Source of the DNA: Thalassobaculum sp. OXR-137
GTDB taxonomy: Bacteria > Pseudomonadota > Alphaproteobacteria > Thalassobaculales > Thalassobaculaceae
Assembly: GCF_034377285.1 (NCBI RefSeq)
Contig: NZ_CP139715.1
Coordinates: forward strand, 4,324,001-4,388,000
Direction of reading: 5' to 3'
Length of the DNA stretch: 64,000 bases
Each line of letters starts with the position of its first letter. Position 1 is the stretch's first letter. Positions 22,386-30,808 of this stretch are shown here, piece after piece. The notes beneath the pieces were generated by a model. It saw only the letters and a program-made list of their open reading frames with translations. It made no database searches and was not told where the DNA came from. Made by a program: the position numbers and the translations under genes.

Positions 22386-23831
22386 TTACGCGTCGCGCAA
22401 CGGCACCGCCACGTAGCGCTGCTGACCGTCGCGGCGGACCAGCAGGAGCACGGACTTCTTGTGCCCGGACTTCGCCGCGTCGATCGCGGCCCGGGCTTCC
22501 TTCGCATTGGCGACCTGGGACTGGCCGACCGCGGCGATCACATCGCCCGGCCGCAGCTCGTCGGCGCCGTCGGGAGCGACCGACAGGACCACCGCTCCGT
22601 CTTCCTCGTCACCCAGGGTGACGCCGAGCGGCGCAACCTCCAGGCCGTTGGTGCTGGGAGCAGCGGTGGCCGCTTCCGCCATCTGCTCGTCCTTCGGATA
22701 GGTGCCGACCTGTATGTCCAGGTCGCGGCCGGAGCCGTCGCGCCAGACGGTCAGGTTGGCCCGTTCGCCCGGATCGGTGTCGGCCACCGCACGGGTCAGG
22801 TCGCGGACCTCGCCGATCTTGGCATCGCCGAAGCGCAGGATGACGTCGCCCGCCTTCAGCCCCGCCTGACCGGCCGGACCGCTGGGATCGACATCGGCAA
22901 CCAGCGCCCCGTCATGGGACGACAGGCCGAGGCTGTCCGCGATCTCCGGCGTCACCGGCTGGATCCGAACCCCGATGAAGCCGCGCTCCACGGTGCCCTT
23001 CTCCAGGATCTCGGCGACGATGGCCCGGGTCTGATTGGCCGGGACCGAGAAGCCGAGGCCGATATTGCCGCCGTTCGGCGAGAAGATCGCGGTGTTCATG
23101 CCGACGACCTGGCCATCGGTGTTGAACAGCGGGCCGCCCGAATTGCCGCGGTTGATGGCGGCGTCGACCTGGATGAAGTCGTCATACGGGCCGGCATTGA
23201 TATCGCGGCCGCGGGCCGAGACGATACCGGAGGTCACCGTGCCGCCCAGGCCGAACGGGTTGCCGATGGCGACGACCCAGTCGCCGACCTCGAGCCCGTC
23301 GCTGTCGCCCCACGGGACCGTCGGCAGCGGCGTCTTGCTGGAGACCTTGAGCACGGCGACGTCGGTTTTCGGGTCGCGGCCGACCAGGGTGGCGTCGAGC
23401 TCGGTGCCGTCGTCCAGCACCACCTTGATCTCCTCGGCGCCGTCGACGACGTGGTTATTGGTCACGACGGTACCGCCGGCATCCACGATGAAGCCGGAGC
23501 CGATACCGCGGGCCTCACGCGGCTGTTGCTGCTGGCCCATCGGCGGCTGGCCGCCGAAGAACTTGTCGAAGAAATCGTGCAGCGGGTGTCCCGGCGGCAG
23601 TTCGGGGATCTGCTGGCCGCCGACCTCCGGGGCACCGCTGGACGTCTTGGTCAGAACGGTCACCACAGCCGGCTTGGCCTTCTTCACCAGCTCCGAGAAG
23701 GAGCCCGGAAGTTCGCCATGGGCATATGCGACGCTCGGCGCGAATATCGGCTGAGCGATCATCGGCGCCGCCACCAGGGCGGTCGCCAGAAGCGCCGCGC
23801 GGAAGCCGGCGCGCGTTCTCGAACGGGTCAT
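22386..23831 (-). CDS. degP: Periplasmic serine protease/chaperone DegP (Do family)
   Basis: 481 residues. A signal peptide ends about residue 37 (PSVAYAHG). The trypsin-like domain has the triad His127 (TNNHVVDG), Asp157 (DPKTDVAVLKV) and Ser231 (NRGNSGGPLF). Two PDZ domains follow, the first from GFIGVRIQPVTPEIADSLGL and the second from LEVAPLGVTLGDEEDG. Do-family proteases degrade or refold damaged envelope proteins. It stands alone between a LysR gene and PAS gene 2. Confidence 0.95.
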   Translation of the reverse strand: MTRSRTRAGFRAALLATALVAAPMIAQPIFAPSVAYAHGELPGSFSELVKKAKPAVVTVLTKTSSGAPEVGGQQIPELPPGHPLHDFFDKFFGGQPPMGQQQQPREARGIGSGFIVDAGGTVVTNNHVVDGAEEIKVVLDDGTELDATLVGRDPKTDVAVLKVSSKTPLPTVPWGDSDGLEVGDWVVAIGNPFGLGGTVTSGIVSARGRDINAGPYDDFIQVDAAINRGNSGGPLFNTDGQVVGMNTAIFSPNGGNIGLGFSVPANQTRAIVAEILEKGTVERGFIGVRIQPVTPEIADSLGLSSHDGALVADVDPSGPAGQAGLKAGDVILRFGDAKIGEVRDLTRAVADTDPGERANLTVWRDGSGRDLDIQVGTYPKDEQMAEAATAAPSTNGLEVAPLGVTLGDEEDGAVVLSVAPDGADELRPGDVIAAVGQSQVANAKEARAAIDAAKSGHKKSVLLLVRRDGQQRYVAVPLRDA

Positions 23832-24041
23832 CTGAATTGCCCTCCATCGATTTGTTGAGCGCGGGCGACGTCGGGCCGTCTCGTCAACGTCGCCTTCGCC
23901 GTCGATGGCACAAGTAGGCGCCGATCTGTTCAGGACGCGGACCGAGATAAGGCAATTTAGCGGCAGATGTGGCGGCGAGGTGTCAGCGTCGTCGGCCTAC
24001 GACCGCTCCGGAGCCCGTCGCCTAGCGATTGAGAGACCGGG

Positions 24042-24590
24042 TCAGACGGCCTGCGAGAAATGCTCCGCCACCCCGAGGAGCCGGGTTGCCGGGCCGCCGC
24101 GGTCCAGCGCCATGGGCATGACGATCGTCTCGTACCAATGGCGCGATCCGGTCTTCGTCAGGTAGGCGATGCGCTGCACCGCCGGCTCCGCGGCGGCACT
24201 GGCAAGCTGGTACAGGCGGATCAGCGTGCCCTGGCTGCCCTGCCCAGCGATCTCGGAGAGGAGACGACCGGTATTGTCGGACTCGGTATGGAAGACGACG
24301 TCGGTTCCGACCAAGCGGTACTGAAAGTCGGCGACCTCCGCATGGGCGTCCGACCACAGGACGTCGACCAGATAGACATAGGGCAGGATGTCCGACAGCG
24401 CTTCCGCCTTGAGGCCGCCGGCCAGCGGCAATCCCTCGTCGCAGCGTGCCGCCTTCCAGGCTGCATAGCCGCGGGCCACGATGGGCGAGACCAGAACCGG
24501 ATCGCCGACGACGAGATGTCCGGTGTCCTCGACGACGGACTGGGTCGAGGAATGCCGCCGCAGGGTCGAATGGAGAGGGCCAACAGCCAT
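24042..24590 (-). CDS. PAS_5-type sensory protein 2
   Basis: 182 residues. Shares the family core with its three neighbours: LSDILPYVYLVDVL, FQYRLVGTDVVFHTESDNTGRLLSEIAG, SRHWYETIVMPMALD and a short GVAEHF end. The DPLD motif of the others is replaced by KAEALSD. It has a roughly 25-residue N-terminal extension. No output domain is present. Confidence 0.8.
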   Translation of the reverse strand: MAVGPLHSTLRRHSSTQSVVEDTGHLVVGDPVLVSPIVARGYAAWKAARCDEGLPLAGGLKAEALSDILPYVYLVDVLWSDAHAEVADFQYRLVGTDVVFHTESDNTGRLLSEIAGQGSQGTLIRLYQLASAAAEPAVQRIAYLTKTGSRHWYETIVMPMALDRGGPATRLLGVAEHFSQAV

Positions 24591-24886
24591 GTGGTTTCTC
24601 TCTCAATGGAGACGGTGGAGGCCCGCCTGTATCGAATGTCCCGCTTCAAGTTAGAGATAAATGGTTAGCAAATTACTTACATCGGCCAGTGGACGATGAT
24701 CCCGGTACCGGGCATTCGGCGGCCCTTTACTCGGGAAAGGCTTGTGAATACCGGGAAGATCACCGCCGGACATTGAGAAATCGGCGGGCCAGACACCGGA
24801 TGGTGACGGGACGGGCACCTGGGCTAGGCTGGCGCGAACCCCGTGCCGCCAACGGCATGGCAATCGACACATTGAGGGAGCCTCGC
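24591..24886. other. Divergent intergenic region
   Basis: No coding frame is supported. The part at about 24640-24690 (AAGTTAGAGATAAATGGTTAGCAAATTAC) is AT-rich and is the probable promoter region for PAS gene 2 on the minus strand and the SDR gene on the plus strand. No clear operator or hairpin was seen. Confidence 0.4.
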
Positions 24887-25684
24887 ATGGATTTGGATCT
24901 TACCGGCAAGACCGCGCTGGTCACGGGCTCGACCCGCGGCATCGGGCTGGCTACCGCAAAGGGGCTGGCCTCCATGGGCGCCGAGGTCGTCGTCAACGGC
25001 CGCAGCGAGACGTCGGTCGCGGAAGCGGTGGAAGCGGTGCTGGCGGCGGCTCCGTCGGCCGTCGTCCATGGCCAGATTGCCGATCTCGGCACCGCGGAAG
25101 GCTGCGCCGCGTTGATCGGAGCAGTGCCCAGCGTCGACATCCTGGTGAACAACATGGGGATCTACGGCCCGAAGCCGTTCTTCGAGATCGAGGATGCGGA
25201 CTGGCAGGAGATGTTCGACGTCAACGTGATGAGCGGCGTTCGCCTGACCCGGCACTACCTGAAGGACATGCTGGACACCAAGGACTGGGGCCGGGTGGTC
25301 TTCGTCTCCAGCGAGTCCGGGATCTACATTCCGAAGGAGATGGTGCACTACGGCATGTCGAAGAGCGCGCAACTGGTGATCGCCCGCGGCGCGTCGGAAG
25401 CGACCAAGGGGACCAACGTCACCGTCAACTCTGTGCTGCCGGGTCCGACCTGGGTGGAGGCCCAGCACGAGCGGCTGACCGCCCGCGCCAAGGCCCAGGG
25501 CACCACGCTGGAGGCGCTGACTTCGACCATGTTCACCGAACGGCGTCCGGCGTCGCTGATCCAGCGCTACGCCACGCCGGAAGAGGTGGCGAACATGATC
25601 TGCTATGTCTGTTCCAAGGCGTCCAGCGCCACCAACGGCGCCGCCCTGCGGGTCGAAGGCGGGATCGTCACCAACCCGTTCTGA
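24887..25684 (+). CDS. Short-chain dehydrogenase/reductase
   Basis: 265 residues, classical SDR fold. The cofactor motif is TGSTRGIG near residue 14, NNMG (about 89) is the NNAG equivalent, and the catalytic Ser-Tyr-Lys are in VSSESGIYIPKEMVHYGMSK. The C-terminal lid is longer than average (ERLTARAKAQGTTLEALTSTMF). The ATG at 24887 follows GGGAG. The fold member resembles 3-oxoacyl-ACP reductase-like enzymes, but the substrate is unknown. Confidence 0.88.
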   Translation: MDLDLTGKTALVTGSTRGIGLATAKGLASMGAEVVVNGRSETSVAEAVEAVLAAAPSAVVHGQIADLGTAEGCAALIGAVPSVDILVNNMGIYGPKPFFEIEDADWQEMFDVNVMSGVRLTRHYLKDMLDTKDWGRVVFVSSESGIYIPKEMVHYGMSKSAQLVIARGASEATKGTNVTVNSVLPGPTWVEAQHERLTARAKAQGTTLEALTSTMFTERRPASLIQRYATPEEVANMICYVCSKASSATNGAALRVEGGIVTNPF

Positions 25685-25697
25685 GGGCGGCCGGCCG

Positions 25698-25739
25698 TCA
25701 GAGTTCTGCGATCAGAGTTCGACGGTCAGAGCTCGGCGG
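25698..25739. repeat. Three tandem 14-base repeats at the end of PAS gene 3
   Basis: TCAGAGTTCTGCGA, TCAGAGTTCGACGG and TCAGAGCTCGGCGG follow one another without gaps. The last copy contains the stop codon and final codons of PAS gene 3, so the gene end appears to have been duplicated twice into the gap before the SDR stop. Confidence 0.8.
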
Positions 25740-26271
25740 CCGGAATCCGGACGACCGCCGCCGGCATGGCCGGCTGGGTATCGGTGTTCGAGGAGAGCCT
25801 GTCGCGGCGCAGGTCGTACAGGCTCACTCCCAGCACGGAGTCGATCTCTCCGGTGCGTCCCGTCATCGGCAGCACCAGCCGCTCGACCCGGTGGACGAAA
25901 TGCGGATCCGGCAGGTCCTCGGTGGTACTGTAGAGAATGGCCGGTGTGCTTCTTGCGTCGTCCCAGCGCCGGGCCAGGGTCTGGCGATGCGATGCGCCGA
26001 CGATCTCGGTCAGGGTCCGGCCCTTGATCGAACTGCCCCAGACCGTGTTGACCTCCTCGCCGGCGAGATCGCAGACATAGTCGTCGCGCTCCGGGGCGAG
26101 GCGGTAGATCCAAACATATTCCAGCATTGCGGCGATCGTCAGCGGATCGAAGGCGCTGCGTTGGGCGACCGCCTGGCCGTGGCGGGCCGCGCGCCACCCG
26201 TCGAGCAGATCCAGGATGCGCGGATCGGCGCCGGCAAGCCGGGGGTGCGGGCGGGGCGGGTCTGCGCTCAC
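25726..26271 (-). CDS. PAS_5-type sensory protein 3
   Basis: 181 residues, starting at a GTG (26271) preceded by GAGG. Core: SAFDPLTIAAMLEYVWIYRL, YVCDLAGEEVNTVWGSSIKGRTLTEIVG, HFVHRVERLVLPMTG and SVLGVSLYDL. It carries CDLAGEE where the other copies have RLVGT, and IKGR for NTGR. No output domain is present. It is convergent with the SDR gene and divergent from the PhyH gene. Confidence 0.76.
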   Translation of the reverse strand: MSADPPRPHPRLAGADPRILDLLDGWRAARHGQAVAQRSAFDPLTIAAMLEYVWIYRLAPERDDYVCDLAGEEVNTVWGSSIKGRTLTEIVGASHRQTLARRWDDARSTPAILYSTTEDLPDPHFVHRVERLVLPMTGRTGEIDSVLGVSLYDLRRDRLSSNTDTQPAMPAAVVRIPAAEL

Positions 26272-26378
26272 GCCGGGACCTCGGCAACCGGTGCCGCGAG
26301 GAGTTGATTCGAAGAGGTCGTCCGGAAGATCATCGCATCCAGGCCCGCGGACCGAACCGCGGCAAAGGAGGAAACGGC

Positions 26379-27146
26379 ATGCTGACCGACGCCGAGATCG
26401 CCCAATACCACGACAAAGGTTACGTGTTCCCTAACTATCGGCTGCCGCAGGAGACGCTGCAGGCGATCCGGGATGACCATGACCGCCTGCTGTCGCGCCA
26501 TCCGGAGTTTCGCGACAACTGCCCGGATCTGCTGACCTTCGACAGCGGCTTCCTGAACTATGCGCGCGATCCGGCGATCCTCGACATGGTCGCCCAGCTC
26601 ATCGGCCCCGACATCGCCCTGTGGAACATGAGCTTCTTCGCCAAACCGGCCCTGAACGGCAAACGGACCCCCTGGCACCAGGACGGGGCCTACTGGCCGA
26701 TCCGGCCGCTGGCCACCTGTACCGTCTGGATCGCCGTGGACGACGCCACGCCGGAGAACGGCTGCATGCGCTTCATCCCCGGCTCCCACAAGTCGAAGGA
26801 TCTGGCGAAACACGACCTGAAGAAGGACCCCTCGGCCACCCTCAGCCAGGAACTGGCCGCCGGGACGTTCGACGAATCGGAAGCGGTCGACGTCGCCCTG
26901 GAAGCGGGACAGATCTCGCTGCACGACGTCTACCTCTACCATGGCTCGGAGGCGAACGCGTCCGCCAAGCCGCGCCGCGGGATGACCCTGCGGCTGATGC
27001 CGACGAGTTCGTTCTACGATCGCGAGCTTGCGCGCAAGGCGGCGGCCGAACGCGGCGACTACGATCAGTCGGTGCGCACCCTGTTCCTGCTGCGGGGCGA
27101 GGACCGCTCGGGGCGCAACGACTTCCGTGTGCGCCCCCTCGCCTGA
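26379..27146 (+). CDS. Phytanoyl-CoA dioxygenase family protein
   Basis: 255 residues, an Fe(II)/2-oxoglutarate oxygenase of the PhyH family. The iron ligands are His and Asp in TPWHQDGAYWPI and His in YLYHGSEANAS; a 2-oxoglutarate-binding Arg is in GMTLRLMPT. GCMRFIPGSHK is a family signature. The ATG at 26379 has a strong SD (AAAGGAGG). The substrate is unknown; the family hydroxylates acyl-CoAs, ectoine and other small molecules. Confidence 0.88.
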   Translation: MLTDAEIAQYHDKGYVFPNYRLPQETLQAIRDDHDRLLSRHPEFRDNCPDLLTFDSGFLNYARDPAILDMVAQLIGPDIALWNMSFFAKPALNGKRTPWHQDGAYWPIRPLATCTVWIAVDDATPENGCMRFIPGSHKSKDLAKHDLKKDPSATLSQELAAGTFDESEAVDVALEAGQISLHDVYLYHGSEANASAKPRRGMTLRLMPTSSFYDRELARKAAAERGDYDQSVRTLFLLRGEDRSGRNDFRVRPLA

Positions 27147-27156
27147 GGCCGACCGT

Positions 27157-27657
27157 TCAGATCGTGGCACGTGGCCGGGGCCTCCGCTCCGTGAACTCGA
27201 GGATGATGAGCAGCATCGACACGGTCGTTCCGTCCGTCGACAGCGGGAGGATCAGCCGCTCGATGTCGTAGAGCTGGTCGCCCAGGCTGCGGTACCAGTG
27301 ATCGGAACACACCGGGCGCGCGAGCGCGGCGGCCTCGGCGTATTCCCGAAGGATCTCGCCCCGGGCCTCGCCCAGATCGACCTCGTCCAGGAACCGGCCG
27401 GTGTAGTCGTGGCCGAACATATTGACGATCCACGTCCCCATCAGCCTGACCTTCAGCCGGCCGTCCGGGGGCAGGACGTCGACCAGAATCAGGTACGGCA
27501 GAAGGATCGGGATATCGAGCGGATCGATATCGGCGCGTGCCGGCATGGACCGCCCGCAGCATTTGCCATGCCAATAGTCGTAGAGCTGTCGGATCAGGGG
27601 TGACCGGGCCTCGGCAATCGGCTTGACCGTGTTGTCGACGCGGCCCCAGTCACTCAT
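27157..27657 (-). CDS. PAS_5-type sensory protein 4
   Basis: 166 residues. Core: ADIDPLDIPILLPYLILVDVL, LKVRLMGTWIVNMFGHDYTGRFLDEVDLG, YDIERLILPLSTDGTTVSMLLIILEF. It is the copy closest to the family consensus. The ATG at 27657 follows GGGGAGG; an upstream ATG at 27774 is in frame but has no comparable SD. It is convergent with the PhyH gene (10 bases) and divergent from cheA. Confidence 0.82.
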   Translation of the reverse strand: MSDWGRVDNTVKPIAEARSPLIRQLYDYWHGKCCGRSMPARADIDPLDIPILLPYLILVDVLPPDGRLKVRLMGTWIVNMFGHDYTGRFLDEVDLGEARGEILREYAEAAALARPVCSDHWYRSLGDQLYDIERLILPLSTDGTTVSMLLIILEFTERRPRPRATI

Positions 27658-27837
27658 CCGCGCAGCCTCCCCGCGGAGACGCCCTCGGCCTTCCAAGGCA
27701 ACCGGACACAGTCCACCGAAATCCCTCCATCGTCCCTCCCCGACGGCTCCCGTCTCTTCCCAGCCTTCAATCATATGACAAAGAAAACAGGATATCTCAA
27801 ATCTAGGTCGCCGGGTGGTCCTGCGTTAACCTTTTCT

Positions 27838-27865
27838 TTGAACTCTAGTGTCAAACAGGTAATGC
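27838..27865 (+). promoter_or_regulatory. Possible cheA promoter
   Basis: TTGAAC (27838-27843), a 16-base spacer and TAATGC (27860-27865), with the cheA ATG 31 bases further on. The surrounding sequence is AT-rich. Confidence 0.35.
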
Positions 27866-27895
27866 GTTTGCGTGCCACGACAGGGGTCAGAAGAC

Positions 27896-30646
27896 ATGGA
27901 TGAGCTGCTGAGCGAATTCCTCACCGAGACGGCGGAAGGACTCGCCGAACTCGACGTTGAAATCGTCAAGCTGGAGCAGAACCCGAACGACGCGGGTCTG
28001 ATCGCCAGCATTTTCCGGATCGTGCACACGATCAAGGGAACCTGCGGCTTCATCGGCCTGCCGCGACTCGAGACCGTCGCCCACGCGGCGGAGAACGTGC
28101 TCGGCAAGTACCGGGACAAGGAGCTGGAGGTCACCCCGACCTCGGTCACCGTCATCCTGGCGTCGCTCGACCGGATCAAGAGCATCCTGGCCCATATCGA
28201 GCAGACCGAGCAGGAGCCGGAAGGCAGCGACGAGGACCTGATCGAGCAGCTGAACGAGCTGGCCGAGGGCCGCACTCCCACTGCCGCGCCGGCCGCCCCT
28301 GCCGCGCCGGCCGCCGCCGTGGCCAATGACCCCGAGGCCGCCGCCGACGCTACCATGGAGACCCTGGCCGACGCGGATCTCGACGCCCCGATCCCCGGTG
28401 GGGACGTGATCGGCACCCGGCCGGGCGAAGTTCCCCTGGACGAACTGGAGCGCGCCTTCATGGAAGCGCCCGGCCCCGAGGAGACCCCGGCGGCCGCCGA
28501 GTTCGAGCCCGAGCTGCCGGCCGCCCCGCCGTCGGTCCCGGCCATCGCCGAAAAGGCTCCGGAGACCTCTTCCGCCACCGCCGAGGCGATGCCGATCGCC
28601 GAGAGCAAGGCCGCCTCGCAGAACATCCGCGTGAACGTGGATCTGCTCGAGAACCTGATGACCATGGTTTCCGAGCTTGTGCTGACGCGCAACCAGCTCC
28701 TGCAGATCGCCCGCAGCAACGGCCGCGAGATCGAAGGCTTCAGCGTTCCGCTGCAGCGCCTGAGCCAGGTGACCTCCGAGCTGCAGGAAGGCGTCATGAA
28801 GACGCGCATGCAGCCAATCGGCAATGCCTGGTCGAAGCTGCCGCGGATCGTGCGCGACCTGGCGCACGAACTGAACAAGAAGATCGAGCTGGTCATGCAG
28901 GGCGCGGACACCGAGCTCGACCGCCAGGTCCTTGAGATGATCAAGGACCCGCTCACCCACATGGTGCGCAACTCCGCCGATCACGGCGTCGAGGACCCGG
29001 CCACCCGCCTCGCCTTCGGCAAGTCGGAGACCGGCCATATCCGCCTGAACGCCTATCACGAGGGCGGTCACATCATCATCGAGATCGCCGACGACGGTAA
29101 GGGAATCGACCCGGAGAAGATCCGCGCCAAGGCGATCGAGAAGAACGTGGTCGGCTCGGCCGACGCGGCCAACATGTCGGATCAGCAGATCCTGCAGCTG
29201 ATCTTCAAGGCGGGCTTCTCCACCGCGGAGAAGATCACCAGCGTGTCCGGCCGCGGCGTCGGCATGGACGTGGTGAAGACCAACATCGAGAAGATCGGCG
29301 GCACCGTCGACCTCACCAGCCAGGTGGGCAAGGGCTCGGTCTTCAAGATCAAGATCCCGCTGACGCTGGCCATCGTCTCGGCCCTGGTCGTCGCCTCCTC
29401 CAGCGAGCGCTTCGCCATCCCGCAGCTCTCCGTGCTGGAACTGGTCAAGACCACGACCGACGGTCCGAACCGCATCGAGACGGTGCAGGGCACCCGGGTC
29501 ATGCGTCTGCGCGACCGCCTGCTGCCGCTGGTCTCCCTGCGGGACCTGCTGCGCCTGGACGAAGGCAAGGACACCGCGGACACCACGGCAGAGACCTTCG
29601 TGGTCGTCATGCAGGTCGGCACCTATTCCTTCGGCCTGCTGGTCGACAAGGTGTTCGACACCGAGGAAATCGTGGTCAAGCCGGTCGCCCCGGTCCTCCG
29701 CGACCTGACCGTATTCTCCGGTAACACCATCCTCGGCGACGGCTCTGTGATCATGATCCTCGATCCCAACGGCATCGCCCAGGAGACCGGCGAGGTCATC
29801 GTCCCGGATCAGGCCGATTACGACGGCAGCGACGAGTTCGACATGTCCCTGGAAGAGCAGACCCTGCTGCTGTTCAAGTCCGGCGACGACGGTCCGAAGG
29901 CGGTCCCGCTCTCGCTGGTCGCCCGCATCGAGATGCTCGACCTGAAGACGGTGGAGCATTCCGAAGGCCGGCCGCTCGTGCAGTACCGCGGCTCGCTGAT
30001 GCCGCTGGTCATCTGCAAGGGTGCCGCTGCCCTGGCCCGCGAAGGCCAGCGCCCCGCCCTCGTCTTCACCGACGACGGCAAGTCGATGGGCCTGGTGGTC
30101 GACGAGATCCTCGACGTGGTCGAGGACCGGATCGACGTCACCATCGCCCCGGACGGCGCCGGCATGATGGGTTCGGCGATCATCAAGGACAAGGCGACCG
30201 ACATCGTCGATGCCGGGTTCTACCTGACCGAGGCCTTCGGCGACTGGTTCCGCCGCTCGCGCCAGGGCAAGGAGAACACCAGCAAGCGCCGTCTGCTGCT
30301 GGTCGACGACAGCGCGTTCTTCCGCAACCTGATGACCCCGCTGCTCGCCACCTCCGGCTACAAGGTCGTGCCGGTCGACAGCGCGCAGAAGGCCCTCGAC
30401 CTGTGCGAGGCTGGAGCGAATTTCGACCTGATCGTCACCGACATCGAGATGCCGGACATGGACGGCTTCACCTTCGCCGAGAAGCTGAAGGAGACCGCCT
30501 GGGCCGACACGCCGGTCGTCGCCCTGTCGTCCCGGACGTCCGAACAGGACCTGGAGCGCGGCCATCAGGTCGGCTTCGCGGACTACGTGGCGAAGTCGGA
30601 CCGCGACGCCCTGCTGGACGCCCTGCCGGAGCTGCTCAAGGAGTAG
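27896..30646 (+). CDS. cheA: CheA histidine kinase with two CheW domains and a receiver
   Basis: 916 residues. An Hpt domain carries the phosphorylated His44 (RIVHTIKGTCGF). An Ala/Pro/Glu-rich linker (about 120-235) replaces a clear CheY-binding P2 domain. Then come the dimerisation domain, HATPase (HMVRNSADHGVE, ADDGKGID, GRGVGMDVVK), a CheW domain (ALVVASSSERFAIPQLSVLELV), a second CheW-like domain (about 645-790, TLLLFKSGDDGPKAVPLSLV) and a C-terminal receiver with phospho-acceptor Asp (VTDIEMPDMDGF). Such CheA-REC fusions occur in chemotaxis-like pathways of alphaproteobacteria. No cheW, cheY, cheB, cheR or receptor gene is in the window. Confidence 0.95.
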   Translation: MDELLSEFLTETAEGLAELDVEIVKLEQNPNDAGLIASIFRIVHTIKGTCGFIGLPRLETVAHAAENVLGKYRDKELEVTPTSVTVILASLDRIKSILAHIEQTEQEPEGSDEDLIEQLNELAEGRTPTAAPAAPAAPAAAVANDPEAAADATMETLADADLDAPIPGGDVIGTRPGEVPLDELERAFMEAPGPEETPAAAEFEPELPAAPPSVPAIAEKAPETSSATAEAMPIAESKAASQNIRVNVDLLENLMTMVSELVLTRNQLLQIARSNGREIEGFSVPLQRLSQVTSELQEGVMKTRMQPIGNAWSKLPRIVRDLAHELNKKIELVMQGADTELDRQVLEMIKDPLTHMVRNSADHGVEDPATRLAFGKSETGHIRLNAYHEGGHIIIEIADDGKGIDPEKIRAKAIEKNVVGSADAANMSDQQILQLIFKAGFSTAEKITSVSGRGVGMDVVKTNIEKIGGTVDLTSQVGKGSVFKIKIPLTLAIVSALVVASSSERFAIPQLSVLELVKTTTDGPNRIETVQGTRVMRLRDRLLPLVSLRDLLRLDEGKDTADTTAETFVVVMQVGTYSFGLLVDKVFDTEEIVVKPVAPVLRDLTVFSGNTILGDGSVIMILDPNGIAQETGEVIVPDQADYDGSDEFDMSLEEQTLLLFKSGDDGPKAVPLSLVARIEMLDLKTVEHSEGRPLVQYRGSLMPLVICKGAAALAREGQRPALVFTDDGKSMGLVVDEILDVVEDRIDVTIAPDGAGMMGSAIIKDKATDIVDAGFYLTEAFGDWFRRSRQGKENTSKRRLLLVDDSAFFRNLMTPLLATSGYKVVPVDSAQKALDLCEAGANFDLIVTDIEMPDMDGFTFAEKLKETAWADTPVVALSSRTSEQDLERGHQVGFADYVAKSDRDALLDALPELLKE

Positions 30647-30688
30647 TCCTGCCAGGCCTCCCGAGGCCCCTCTCCCAACCGATCAATC

Positions 30689-30718
30689 CGGGCGCCCTTG
30701 CGGCGCCCGTTTTGTTTT
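30689..30718 (+). terminator. Terminator of cheA
   Basis: Perfect hairpin CGGGCGCC / GGCGCCCG with a short loop, followed by TTTTGTTTT, 42 bases after the cheA stop. A textbook intrinsic terminator. Confidence 0.92.
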
Positions 30719-30808
30719 GCGGCACCGGTCGACGGACCTTCCCGGTGCGGTGGCCCGGCGGCTAGACTGCGCGCCACCATCACGAAGAAACGCATCTGAG
30801 GGAACGTC

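Noticed and set aside
20740-27657. A mobile island around the PAS genes
   Set aside because: No transposase, integrase, tRNA or flanking repeats are seen, and base composition is like that of the rest of the window.
27887-30565. Open frame of about 890 codons on the minus strand
   Set aside because: Antisense to cheA; no recognisable motif and a composition of the shadow type (Asp, Gly, His, Arg, Val).
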